From Neomesorhizobium sp963726065 (GTDB lineage: Bacteria; Pseudomonadota; Alphaproteobacteria; Rhizobiales; Rhizobiaceae): a stretch of 64,000 nucleotides of DNA. Shown here one piece after another: positions 34,157 to 43,665 of the stretch. The position numbers and the translations under genes were made by a program. How positions within the stretch are numbered: the first letter of the stretch is position 1; each line of letters starts with the position of its first letter. The DNA lies in contig CAVSAU010000018.1 of NCBI GenBank assembly GCA_963726065.1, forward strand, positions 48,206-112,205. The letters run 5' to 3'. The notes under the pieces are model-generated. The model worked only from the letters and a program-made list of their open reading frames with translations, was not told the DNA's origin and made no database searches.

Positions 34157-34348
34157 GCATCCCTCCCACAGCAAGGAAACAAGTTTCCGTCATAGTCGCG
34201 CAGCAAAGCCGCACGCCATCACCCCCTAACAATAGAACAGTTGAGCGATTTTTGCGAGGCCGGCATCCGATCGGATAAAATCTTACACCTGTTCGATTAA
34301 AACTGTGCTTTCGACGTATCTTCGGGTAGCGCTCCCAAAGGAAACCCA

Positions 34349-34732
34349 ATGAAAGCGGTTACTCTCGGAAATCAACCACGAGAAGAATGGCGACCGGGCG
34401 TGACAACCAGGATGCATGTTTCGGCCAGCAATGGCGCAACGCAACTTTGCATGTTCGAGCAATGGATAGCGCCTCAGGCGGGGGCGCCTACGCATTCACA
34501 CCCGGTCGAGGAGGTGCTTACCGTTGTTGCCGGTACGGCGGAGATGTGGATCGACGAAAGCAACGCCATTCTGACCGCCGGGCAGTCGCTTGTTGTTCCA
34601 GCCGACCGGAAACACGGCTTCCGAAACATCGGCTCCGAGACGCTTCATATTCATGCCGTACTGGCGTCACCTGTTTTTGAAGCGACATTCGAGATGGCGG
34701 CCGAACCGGTGCGGCGATGGCTTGCAGATTAG
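34349..34732 (+). CDS. Small cupin-domain protein
   Basis: 127 residues, one cupin fold. Motif 1 is THSHPVEEVLTVVAGTAEMWID (HxH and E ligands) and motif 2 includes VVPADRKHGFRNIG with the distal histidine. Probable metal-binding sensor or isomerase-like protein; no substrate can be assigned. ATG 34349 has a weak upstream purine run (aaaggaaa). Confidence 0.82.
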   Translation: MKAVTLGNQPREEWRPGVTTRMHVSASNGATQLCMFEQWIAPQAGAPTHSHPVEEVLTVVAGTAEMWIDESNAILTAGQSLVVPADRKHGFRNIGSETLHIHAVLASPVFEATFEMAAEPVRRWLAD

Positions 34733-34754
34733 CCGGCTTGCGCTTCAGACGGAC

Positions 34755-35876
34755 CTAAGCCGCAGCAATAGCCAAGGCGTGGCCGCGGGCATTTTCGCGC
34801 AGCGCCTCGAGATGGATCGATTTCAGCAGGCGGGCGAGTTCACTGCCCTCTCCCGCCTCGCCGAGTTCCTTGAGCATCAGCCAGGTGACCTCCTGCGCGC
34901 CGGCGACGCGTTTGCCGTTGGCAACCTCCCGCCACACTTTCAGCGCCCGCAGGATGACGGCATGGACGGTTGTCGAAAGGCCGGCCTTGCGAAACAGCGA
35001 CGCCAGCGCGACATCCTGGCCGCCCGCCAGCAATGCCCTCACCCGCGCCTCGCCCTGCGTGGTCAGCGAGACCAGCGCCGAGCCGAAAAAGTCAATCTTG
35101 CCATGCGCTACCGCCCTTACGAGAAAGCTGGCCGTGAGATCCCTCCGGATACGCAAATGTTCGATCAGCGCCGCGAACTCGCTCGCGTGCGTGGTGTCGA
35201 TGAGCATAAGCGAAGCCCTGACGCAGGCCTCCCTGGTGACGCGCTCTGCACGTGCCGCCCCCATCATGGCGATCACCAGCGGCGAGGTTTTCAGCGCATC
35301 GCCAAGCTTGACCAGGAGCATGTGCCGGCAATCGGACGGCAGGCGTGCGTCGCGCAGCAGGGCTTCGCGCAACGGCGCGTCGTCGCCGTAACGCTCGGCC
35401 ATGCGGTGAAAGCTCAGCGACGCGATATCGGCGGATGAATTGTCCAGCAGGGTGCGGCAGGCTTCAGCTTCGCCCACCTCGGCGATCGCCGCCGAGAGCG
35501 CCATCGAGACGCCGGGCCGCGCGGCAATGAGGCGTTGCGTGGCGCTGGCGCCGGAAGCCACGCGGTCGATCAGGTCGGAATCGGAGAGCAAAGGCGAGCG
35601 CGCGAGGATGAGGGCGGCAACCTCCGGCTGGTCTGCGGCAAGCGCGCTAACGATCTGCATGGGCGCATGACGGCTCATCGAAAGCGCGTCGGCCAGCGCC
35701 AGGCGTACTTTCGCCGAAGGGTCGTCAAGCAACAGGGTAAGCGCGGCTTCCGCCGCGCAACGGTCCTCGAAGGTCAATTCGGCATCGATATAGGCACGCG
35801 CCAGTGCGCCGGCCGCCGCCGCGCGTTCCGAAACGCGTGCAGTCTGCATCCATTTCAGGAAATGCCCCACGACCAT
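34755..35876 (-). CDS. DUF2336 family protein
   Basis: 373 residues made mostly of short alpha-helical repeats resembling HEAT (for example AAEAALTLLLDDPSAKVRLALADAL and EVAALILARSPLLSDSDLIDRV). DUF2336 proteins are widespread in Alphaproteobacteria and of unknown role; a protein-binding scaffold is likely. No signal peptide or membrane helix. The Ala-rich helices make the start uncertain; the first Met (35876) is used. Confidence 0.8.
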   Translation of the reverse strand: MVVGHFLKWMQTARVSERAAAAGALARAYIDAELTFEDRCAAEAALTLLLDDPSAKVRLALADALSMSRHAPMQIVSALAADQPEVAALILARSPLLSDSDLIDRVASGASATQRLIAARPGVSMALSAAIAEVGEAEACRTLLDNSSADIASLSFHRMAERYGDDAPLREALLRDARLPSDCRHMLLVKLGDALKTSPLVIAMMGAARAERVTREACVRASLMLIDTTHASEFAALIEHLRIRRDLTASFLVRAVAHGKIDFFGSALVSLTTQGEARVRALLAGGQDVALASLFRKAGLSTTVHAVILRALKVWREVANGKRVAGAQEVTWLMLKELGEAGEGSELARLLKSIHLEALRENARGHALAIAAA

Positions 35877-36058
35877 CTCGGTCCATGCCCCTTACCAACC
35901 CGTTTCGGAGCCTAGGTGGAATTGGTTTACGAACGGTTCACCATATTCATTAACCCGCAACAATGGCAGCGCGGCATCCGCGGGTATCCACTTTGCAAAA
36001 AGCGGTTTCCACGCGGCGGAACGATGTTCTATCAACAGGGGACAACGGAGGAAGGCGC

Positions 36059-36511
36059 ATGGCCGGACTGTTTCTCGAGGAGTTCGAAGTAGGCCGGGTG
36101 ATACGGCATTCGATCACGCGCACCGTCACCGAAAGCGACAACGTGCTGTTTTCGGTGATGACCATGAACCCGCAGCCGTTGCACATCGATTTCGACTTCG
36201 CCTCGAAGACGGAATGGGGAAAGCCGCTGGTAAATTCGCTGTTTACGCTCGGCCTGATGATCGGCATTTCCGTGCACGACACGACACTCGGCACGATAGT
36301 CGCCAATCTTGGCATGACCGACACGACATTCCCGCATCCGGTCTTCCATGGCGACACCATCCGCGTCGAGACGGAGGTGAAGTCGGTGAGGGAATCGAAA
36401 TCCAAGGCCGACCGCGGCATCGTCGAATTCGAACACCGCGCCTACAACCAGAATGGCGCTCTGGTTGCCAAATGCACCCGCCAGGCGATGATGCGAAAGA
36501 AAGACGCCTGA
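36059..36511 (+). CDS. MaoC-family hot-dog dehydratase
   Basis: 150 residues from ATG 36059 behind ggaggaag. Hot-dog fold with the MaoC signature: FSVMTMNPQPLHIDFDFA (hydratase-like D/N-H pair), then LVNSLFTLGLMIGISVHD and FPHPVFHGDTIRVETEV. Likely hydrates an enoyl-CoA-type thioester. The CitE-like gene starts 2 bp later, so the pair probably acts on the same CoA thioester; a mesaconyl-CoA/beta-methylmalyl-CoA theme is possible but not shown. Confidence 0.85.
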   Translation: MAGLFLEEFEVGRVIRHSITRTVTESDNVLFSVMTMNPQPLHIDFDFASKTEWGKPLVNSLFTLGLMIGISVHDTTLGTIVANLGMTDTTFPHPVFHGDTIRVETEVKSVRESKSKADRGIVEFEHRAYNQNGALVAKCTRQAMMRKKDA

Positions 36512-36513
36512 CG

Positions 36514-37389
36514 ATGCGTTCGCTGCTGTTTGTGCCCGGTGATTCAGAAAAGAAGCTGGAAAAGGGTTTCCAGTCTGGCGCCGACGTGGTGATCGTCGAC
36601 CTGGAGGACTCCGTAGCCCCCGCCAACAAGGCGGCGGCACGGGCGGTTGCCGCCGATTTCATCAGAGCAAGGCGCAAGGAAACCGCTGCAAGCATCTATA
36701 TCCGCGTCAACGACCTTTCGACCGGGCTGACCGACGACGACCTCGCATCGGTAATCGCCGTGGCGCCAGACGGCATCATGCTGCCGAAGGCCAACGGCAG
36801 CGCGGATGCTACGCAACTGTCGGCCAAGCTGCGCGTTCACGAGGCCGAGCATGGGCTTGCCGACGGCGCCACCAAAATCATCGCCATCATGACGGAAACC
36901 GCCGCCGGTGTGCTTGCCGCGCCGACATGGCGCGAGCCCAATCCACGCCTGGCCGGGCTGACCTGGGGCGCGGAGGATCTTTCAGCAGCGATTGGCGCGC
37001 GCGCCACCCGCGACGAACGCGGCCGCTACACCGACGTTTTTCGTTTCGCCCGCACGATAACCATCCTCGCCGCATCGGCTTCGGAAGTCGCGGCGATCGA
37101 CACTGTGTTTGTCAATTTCCGTGACACAGACGGCCTGCGCGCCGAATGCATGGAAGCGGAACGCGACGGCTTTACCGGCAAGATGGCGATCCATCCGGCA
37201 CAGGTGGAGATCATCAACGAAGCCTTCACGCCTTCCGCCGAGTCGGTTTCCCATGCGCGGGAAGTGGCTGAGGCCTTCGCTGCCGCCGGAAATCCCGGCG
37301 TGGTCGGCATTGGCGGCAAGATGTACGATCGGCCGCATCTGCGGCTGGCGGAGCGGCTGCTGGCCCGCGCAAAGGCCGCCGGCGTCTAA
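36514..37389 (+). CDS. HpcH/HpaI aldolase / CitE-like CoA ester lyase
   Basis: 291 residues from ATG 36514. TIM-barrel CitE fold: RSLLFVPGDSEKKLEKGFQ near the start, VDLEDSVAP with metal-binding acids, IMLPKANG, MTETAAGVLAA with the catalytic glutamate, LTWGAEDLSAAIGA, and KMAIHPAQVEIINEAF. Relatives cleave malyl-CoA, citramalyl-CoA or hydrolyse malyl-CoA; which one cannot be told. Coupled to the MaoC gene by a 2-bp gap. Confidence 0.88.
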   Translation: MRSLLFVPGDSEKKLEKGFQSGADVVIVDLEDSVAPANKAAARAVAADFIRARRKETAASIYIRVNDLSTGLTDDDLASVIAVAPDGIMLPKANGSADATQLSAKLRVHEAEHGLADGATKIIAIMTETAAGVLAAPTWREPNPRLAGLTWGAEDLSAAIGARATRDERGRYTDVFRFARTITILAASASEVAAIDTVFVNFRDTDGLRAECMEAERDGFTGKMAIHPAQVEIINEAFTPSAESVSHAREVAEAFAAAGNPGVVGIGGKMYDRPHLRLAERLLARAKAAGV

Positions 37390-37439
37390 TCAATGCATGT
37401 CGTTATCCCGAAACCGAGGACACTTTCGGGCGACATGCA

Positions 37440-38052
37440 TCAATCCTCGCCCCAGCGTGGACGGCGCATGGCGAACGTCGCGTCGATGGTCGAATAATCC
37501 ATGTAACCCAACCGCGCGACGTTTCCGGCCTTGACCGCATCGAACAGCCCCTCGGGTGTCAGAAACGCCTCGTCGATATGGATGCCGACCACTTCGCCGA
37601 CGACAACGAAGACGCCGGCATGACCGCCATCCAGGCCCTTGGGCTCCAGAATCTCGGTCACCTTGCATTCGAGCGCGGCCGGCGCCTCCGCGACACGCGG
37701 AGGTTTGACCAGCCTGCGACGGCGCTGGCGTCAGCCCGGCATAACCGAATTCGCTGACGCCACGCGGGGCGTTGACGGCCGAGCGGCTCATCTTCACCGC
37801 CAAATCGCGCCCGACCAGATTGGCAACGAATTCAGACGTTTCACGCACGAAGCTCACGCTGTCCTTCTCACCTTCCGAGGAAAACAGCACCAGATGCGGA
37901 TGGCTGGAAATGGCATTGAAGAAAGAATAGGGCGCAAGGTTCACTGCCCCAGCCTTGCCGACGGTCGATATCCAGCCGATCGGGCGCGGCGCGACGATCG
38001 CCTTGAATGGATCGTGCGGCAGACCGTGGCCCTTTGACGGTTCGTAGAACAC
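37440..38052 (-). CDS. Flavin reductase-like FMN-binding protein (apparent frameshift near 37715)
   Basis: About 204 residues once corrected. The N-terminal part has the flavin-reductase-like FMN site (HDPFKAIVAPRPIGWISTV, NLAPYSFFNAISSHPHLVLF, KDSVSFVRETSEFVANLV); the C-terminal part, in another frame, continues VTEILEPKGLDGGHAGVFVVVGEVVGIHIDE. Dropping one base around rc(37711-37720) links APSQ to LVKPPRVAEA. This is the DIM6/NTAB-type flavoprotein family, which may act alone or supply reduced flavin; the partner is unknown. The nitroreductase gene is just upstream on the same strand. Confidence 0.82.
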
Positions 38053-38060
38053 TTCCCGCC

Positions 38061-38646
38061 TCAGCCTTGCCAGGGTCCGGAATAGTCGGCGTAAAGCCCT
38101 GCGATATCGGGTCTTGGCCTTTCCGGCTTCTGACCATCGAAAGTGCCTATGTGTATGAAGCCGATGACCCGCTCCTGCGGTGAAAGGCCGAGAAGCGCCC
38201 GCCCCTCTTCAGTGTCCGAATACCAATTGGTGATCCAGTTGGTAGAATAGCCCATCGCGTTGGCAGCGATCACCAGGTTCATTGCAGCTGCTCCTCCCGA
38301 AAGGAACATTTCCCATTGCGGAATCTTCGGATTTTCGCGCGGTACGGAAACCACGCCGATGACCAGCGGGGCCCGCGAAAATCGCGATCTTTCCTGCTGG
38401 ATCCGGCCTTCCGGCAGCGGACCTTCGCGTTTTTCGCGCGAGTTTTGCGAGCTTTTCGCCAATTTTTTCGCGCGCTTCTCCACGATATAGAATGAAACGC
38501 CATGGTTCCAGCCGGCCGTGGTCGGGCACCCGCGACGCAATGCGGATCAGCGTTTCGATTTCCGCATCGGAAGGCGCCGGTTCCTTCAGCTCCGGAATGG
38601 GCGCAGAGCTTCTCGAAAGCAGAAAGTCAACGATCGGCGAGGTCAT
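38061..38646 (-). CDS. Nitroreductase family protein, YdjA-like (apparent frameshift near 38432)
   Basis: About 194 residues from ATG 38646 (ggag 9 nt upstream). FMN-binding features: FLLSRSSAPIPELKEPAP, RIASRVPDHGRLEPWRF, then GGAAAMNLVIAANAMGYSTNWITNW and the C-terminal RVIGFIHIGT. The frame changes at a run of five A residues on the coding strand (38430-38434 on the plus strand); with four, LAKLARK continues into REGPLPEGRIQQERSRF. Reduces an unknown substrate with NAD(P)H. Confidence 0.84.
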
Positions 38647-38763
38647 GGGCAAAATCTCCTGGCTGTTGGCTGAAGCTTACCCAGGAAGTTTGGCGGGGCT
38701 GCTTGGCTTTGCGGGATCGAACAGGCCTTGAAATTGCCACCGCCTTGGGCTTCATGGCAAGCC

Positions 38764-39738
38764 ATGATCGCCGATCTCATCCGACTCTTTACACGGTACT
38801 TTCTGATGGTTGCGCTGGCCGCATGGCCAGCGATGGCGATCGCCCAGGACATCCCAGCTCTGTCCGAAGAGCTACAGTTGCCGCCGATAAACGGCTACGC
38901 GCCGGCCAAGGACGACAAGCCACTGGCGGTGGGCGAAGGCCAGGTCACGCTTTCCGCGCAGTTGACGGACAAGGCCCCTGACATCACCCGCGGCCTGGTC
39001 TGGCGGGTGTTCAAGCCGGAAGCCGGCGACGACGGCAAGCTGCCGCTGGTCGCGTCCGCGCAAGGCGGCACCAGCGTCTTCACGCTTGATCCGGGCAGTT
39101 ACCTCGTACACGCGTCCTTCGGACGCGCGGGCGCCACCAAGCGCATCACGGTTACCAAAACTGCACGGCGGGAAAACCTGGTGCTCGATGCCGGCGGGCT
39201 GAAGCTTGACGCTGTGCTGGCTGGCGGGAGGAAAATCCCGCCCGAAAAACTGCGTTTTTCGATCTACGAAGCGGAAGCAAAGGATGGCGCCGACGAAAAG
39301 GCGCTGATCATTCCAGACGTGAAACCGGGTGCGGTGGTTCGGCTCAACGCCGGCACCTATCACGTTGTTTCTACATATGGTTCGGTCAACGCCGTCATTC
39401 GCTCCGACATCCGTGTCGAGGCCGGCAAGCTCACCGAAGCGACTGTGGAACATCGCGCCGCCGAGCTCACCATGAAGCTGGTCCGCGACCATGGCGGCGA
39501 GGCCATCGCGGACACCTCATGGTCGATCCTCACAAATTCCGGCGACCCGATCCGTGAAAGCGTCGGAGCCTTCGCCTCGATGGTATTGGCTGAGGGGGAC
39601 TACACGATCGTGGCGAAAAACCGCGACCGCATCTACCAGCGCGATTTCACCGTCGAGGGTGGCCACAACACGGAGGTCGAGGTGCTGGCGACTGAGGCCA
39701 CCGCCACAGGCACCGATATTATCGACGGAGCCGACTAG
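38764..39738 (+). CDS. Secreted beta-rich protein of unknown function
   Basis: 324 residues from ATG 38764 (a TTG lies 36 bp upstream). Signal peptide ends near AIAQ (about residue 28). The rest appears to be three successive beta-sandwich modules of about 90 residues, each with a 'GSY/GTY/GDYxxxA/S' turn: LDPGSYLVHASFG, LNAGTYHVVSTYG, LAEGDYTIVAKNRDR. Such repeats resemble carboxypeptidase-regulatory or Ig-like folds. No catalytic motif is visible. Its end overlaps the convergent acyltransferase gene by four bases. Confidence 0.75.
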   Translation: MIADLIRLFTRYFLMVALAAWPAMAIAQDIPALSEELQLPPINGYAPAKDDKPLAVGEGQVTLSAQLTDKAPDITRGLVWRVFKPEAGDDGKLPLVASAQGGTSVFTLDPGSYLVHASFGRAGATKRITVTKTARRENLVLDAGGLKLDAVLAGGRKIPPEKLRFSIYEAEAKDGADEKALIIPDVKPGAVVRLNAGTYHVVSTYGSVNAVIRSDIRVEAGKLTEATVEHRAAELTMKLVRDHGGEAIADTSWSILTNSGDPIRESVGAFASMVLAEGDYTIVAKNRDRIYQRDFTVEGGHNTEVEVLATEATATGTDIIDGAD

Positions 39739-40686
39739 GAAACCAAGCCCGGGCGATCGCGCCGCAAGCGCTTGCGCATGGCGCGATGCCGCGCCGGCTG
39801 TTCCGGCGCCAGCGCGAACACCCTTTCGTAGAGAAAGCGGATAAGATCCTTGCGGTCGCGCAGCGGCTCCATCTCCCGCCATGGAATCGCAGAACCGATG
39901 CGTACGTTGATCGCCTTGCCCGACAGCCGGGCGAACTCACGGATCAGCAGCGAGATGCGCAAGGTCAGCGAGACATTGCCGACAAGCCTGGCAATCTTGC
40001 CATCCTGCCCGGTGCGGTTCATCTGACGTTGAGACCAGATGGAAAAGACGGCCATTCTGGCCGGAAAAATGCAGCGGAATGACCGCTGCTCTTGCTTCCT
40101 GAACCAGCCTCGCAGGGAACATCTTCCACGGAAGGTCCTGCGCCTTGCCAAAACCCTTCGGCGCGGTTGCTACACCGCCCGCCGGGAAGATGACGATGGT
40201 AACGCCCTCTTTCAGCAGCTTCACTGCCTCGTGGCGAACCGCCAGATTGTTCTTCAGCGCTTCCTTGGTTTCCTCGAAATCAACCGGCAGCGAATAAGGC
40301 TTCACCTCGGAGATCTTCAGGAGATCGGCATTGATCATCACCTTGAACGGGCGGTCGAGTTGTTCGGCGAGCGACAGCACTGCAATGCCGTCGCCGATGC
40401 CAAACGGGTGGTTGGCGACCAAGACCAGTGGACCAGCCGGCAAATCCTGCGGCGGCCACTGATCCTGGCAATGTACCGAAACGTCGATCAAGTCGAGCAT
40501 GCGGCCGAAAATGCGCTCGCCACTCGGCACGATCTCGCGCCTCCATATGTCGTAGAGGCGCGCATAACGATCGCGGCCGGAAAGCCCCTCGACAGAACGG
40601 ATGAACCACCGCTTCAGCCGCGTGTGGTTGGCGTTGGCGTATGAAAGTTCGGGAAACGGTGTTTCCTTGCGCATATCGACCAGCAT
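39735..40686 (-). CDS. Lysophospholipid acyltransferase-like protein (apparent frameshift near 40034)
   Basis: About 316 residues after correction. NHPFGIGDGIAV is the PlsC-type acyltransferase box I (H-x4-5-D), and FPAGGVATAPKGFGKAQDLPWKMF is the later substrate block. The frame changes at catctggtctcaacg; dropping one base joins GRLFHL to SQRQMNRTGQDGK. Probably acylates a lysolipid or ornithine-lipid-type acceptor at the membrane; the specificity is inferred only from the family. Confidence 0.8.
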
Positions 40687-40739
40687 CCGGGCTTGGTGAG
40701 CCGGTTTCGTGACAATGATATGAATGGAAAGATGAGAGA

Positions 40740-40768
40740 AAAGGGCGCAACCTGTCGTTTCCCGCCCT
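40740..40768 (-). terminator. Terminator downstream of thrS
   Basis: On the minus strand, aaagggcg pairs with cgcccttt across a 14-nt loop, followed by a T-rich stretch (ttctctc). It begins about 10 nt past the thrS stop codon. Confidence 0.7.
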
Positions 40769-40779
40769 TTTTCATTTGT

Positions 40780-42763
40780 TCAGGCTGCCTTGGCGATGCG
40801 CTTGCGCCGCAGATCCGGCGGCATCGCCTCGTCCACCAGCATGGAGAGGGCTGCCTCGAAGGTCATCGATTCCTGGTCGCGCGAGCCCAGGCGCCTGACG
40901 TTGACTGTGCCTTCCTCGGCTTCGCGCTTGCCGCAGACGAGGATCACCGGAACTTTCGCCAGCGAATGCTCGCGAACCTTGTAGTTGATCTTTTCGTTGC
41001 GAAGGTCGACCTGGGCAAGGAGTCCGGCGTGCTTCAGCCGTTCGGCTACTTTTGCGGCGTAGTCGTCAGCTTCCGAGGTGATGGTGGCGACGACGACCTG
41101 GACCGGTGCGAACCATAGCGGGAAATGGCCGGCATAGTTCTCGATCAGGATACCGAGGAAACGCTCCATCGAACCGCAGATGGCGCGATGCACCATCACC
41201 GGCTGCTTCTTTTCCGAATCCGAGCCGATGTAGAAGGCGCCGAAGCGTTCGGGCAGGTTGAAATCGATCTGCGTGGTGCCGCATTGCCATTCGCGGCCGA
41301 TCGCATCCTTCAGCACATACTCGAACTTCGGCCCGTAGAAGGCGCCCTCGCCCGGATTGATCGACGTCTTGATCCGGCCTTCGGATTGCGCCTCGATAGT
41401 CTGCAGCACCCCTTGCATGATCTGCTCGGCATGATCCCAGGCCTCGTCGGATCCGACGCGTTTGTCCGGCCGCGTCGAGAGTTTCACGCTGATCTCGTGG
41501 AAGCCGAAATCGGCATAGGTCGACAGGATCAGGTCGTTGATGCGCAGGCATTCCGACGCGAGTTGTTCCTCGGTGCAGAAGATGTGCGCGTCGTCCTGCG
41601 TGAAGCCGCGCACCCGCATCAGCCCATGCAACGCGCCTGACGGCTCGTAGCGGTGCACATTGCCGAATTCGGCAAGCTTGACCGGCAGTTCGCGATAGGA
41701 CTTCAGGCCATGCTTGAATATCTGCACATGGCCCGGGCAGTTCATCGGCTTCAGCGCAAAGACCCGGTCGTCGTCGGTATCGTCGCCGGCGACCGTCACC
41801 TTGAACATCGCATCGCGATACCAACCCCAGTGGCCAGACGTCTCCCACAGCGATTTGTCCAGAACCTGCGGTGCATTGACTTCCTGATAGCCCTGCTCGT
41901 CAAGGCGGCGGCGCATGTAGGAGACCAGGTTCTGGAACATCTTCCAGCCCTTGGCATGCCAGAACACGACGCCGGGTCCCTCCTCCTGGAAATGGAACAG
42001 GTCCATCTCGCGGCCAAGCTTGCGGTGATCGCGCTTCTCCGCCTCCTCCAGCATGTGAAGATAGGCGTCGAGCTGCGCCTGGTCGACCCAGACGGTGCCG
42101 TAGATACGCGTCAGCATCGGATTGTTGCTATCGCCGCGCCAATAGGCGCCGGCCACCTTCATCAACTTGAAGGCATTGCCGATCTGGCCGGTCGAAGCCA
42201 TGTGCGGGCCGCGGCACAGGTCAAACCATTCGCCCTGCGCATAGATCTTCAGATCCTGGTCTTCCGGGATGGCTTCGATCAGCTGAAGTTTGTAGGCTTC
42301 GCCCTTGTCGCGAAATACCTGCTTGGCCTTGTCGCGCGACCAGATCTCCTTGGTGAAAGGCTTGTTGCGGCCGATGATTTCCCGCATCTTCTTCTCGATG
42401 GCGGGAAAATCCTCCGGCGTGAACGGCTCGTTGCGGGCGAAATCGTAGTAAAAACCGTTCTCGATGACCGGGCCGATCGTCACCTGGGTTCCCGGCCACA
42501 ATTCCTGGACCGCCTCGGCCAGTACGTGCGCTGCATCGTGGCGGATCAGCTCTAGTGCGCGCGGGATCGTCTCGGGTGACGATCTCGACCTTGCCAGATT
42601 TTTGCAGCGGATCGGACAGATCGCGAATTTCGCCGTCGATTGCCAGCGCCACCGCCTTCTTGGCGAGCGACTTGGAGATCGATTCGGCGAGTTCGGCACC
42701 GGTCATCGCCGCGTTGTATGAGCGGACGGAACCATCGGGAAATGTCAGGGAAACGTCGGGCAT
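40780..42763 (-). CDS. thrS: Threonyl-tRNA synthetase (apparent frameshift near 42563)
   Basis: 660 residues after correction. The N-terminal TGS domain (MPDVSLTFPDGSVRSY) is in one frame; the editing and catalytic domains are in another. The switch is at gatcccgcgc: with two C instead of three (42562-42564), VTRDDP continues to RALELIRHDAAHVLAEAVQ. Editing site HxxxH is in HDAAHVL; class II motifs include MRRRLDEQGYQEVNAPQ, FTQDDAHIFC and HRAICGSMERFLGIL. Essential gene, so the break is probably a sequence error. yidD lies upstream on the same strand. Confidence 0.93.
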
Positions 42764-42958
42764 TCTCTACTCCTATCCAGTCCCGCAAACGAGCGCGGGT
42801 GGTGATAGCCGGCGAGTCCGGCGGGCGAGGTCTTTTATTGGCAGTTTTTTGCTTCGTAAAGCGGCAGATAGCGTCGATTAGCCTTCGTTGCGAAAGCCGA
42901 TGTGTTCCTCGACGAACTAACCTCGGAGGTTTGGCTTGATGACAGCAGTTTCGCGATA

Positions 42959-43324
42959 TCAGGTACTGCGCTTCTTGCCGATGTACCAGTAGCGCCAGGG
43001 CAGGAACCAGCGATAGCGGGCGTCGAGGCGCTCCGGCACATTGTCGATGCCATGCGTGCCGCCCGGCCCGCAACGCATGACTCGGAAAAGCCCCAACCAG
43101 CCGCCCGGCCAAAGCCCATGACGGGCGATAGCCTCATAGGCATACTCCGAGCAGGTCGGCATGTGGCGGCAGGAATTGCCGATGAAGCCAGAAAGGGTCA
43201 ACTGGTAGAGGCGCACGAACGCGGTTCCAAACAGTCGGCCGGGGGTCTTGCGCCAGGGACCCGGCCAGTTGCGGCTGCGCGCCACCGACCGCGCGGGGTG
43301 CGCGTGCTCTCGGTCGTGGCTCAT
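42959..43324 (-). CDS. yidD: Membrane protein insertion efficiency factor YidD
   Basis: 121 residues from ATG 43324 (an alternative Met lies 12 codons upstream). Family signature: LYQLTLSGFIGNSCRHMPTCSEYAYEAIARHG, then GGWLGLFRVMRCGPGGTHGIDNVPE. The N-terminal helix is amphipathic and conserved cysteines are present. YidD helps insertion by YidC. In several rhizobia it is encoded near thrS, as here. Confidence 0.9.
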   Translation of the reverse strand: MSHDREHAHPARSVARSRNWPGPWRKTPGRLFGTAFVRLYQLTLSGFIGNSCRHMPTCSEYAYEAIARHGLWPGGWLGLFRVMRCGPGGTHGIDNVPERLDARYRWFLPWRYWYIGKKRST

Positions 43325-43401
43325 CGCCCAAAAATGCGGTTCGGATCGCTCATTCCCCATAGATGTCAATTCGAAGCGCTGTGCGCAACAAGGCGCTCGA
43401 T

Positions 43402-43572
43402 TCAACCAGGCTTTCGCAGGTCCGGTTGACGGCGGATCTGCGGGACCGATCCGATCCCGCCGTCCCGGCGCCACGGTTCAGGCGGCCTGAAACCGTGGCG
43501 CCTCGCCGCATCTGTCTGCTGGAATGTCACGATGCGGATGACATCCACGAATATTCCGGTCAGCTCAAACAT
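43402..43572 (-). CDS. Putative small protein divergent from the LysR gene
   Basis: 56 residues. A near-consensus ribosome site (aaaggagat) lies 6-7 nt before ATG 43572. The first 18 residues (MFELTGIFVDVIRIVTF) are hydrophobic/amphipathic; the remainder is Arg/Pro-rich and basic. It ends about 75 bp before yidD. Only the ribosome site and position support it, so the confidence is modest. Confidence 0.4.
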   Translation of the reverse strand: MFELTGIFVDVIRIVTFQQTDAARRHGFRPPEPWRRDGGIGSVPQIRRQPDLRKPG

Positions 43573-43665
43573 TGTGCCGATCTCCTTTCGGGATGGATTA
43601 GACCGCCGCTGGCCTGATCGCTCAAACGAGTATAATTTCCGCGTCGGATAACTTGAGGTTATGCA

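Noticed and set aside
42764..42958. T-box or other attenuator in the thrS leader
   Set aside because: The minus-strand leader has no T-box core or antiterminator pair that I can recognise; only a short gccgg stem is present.
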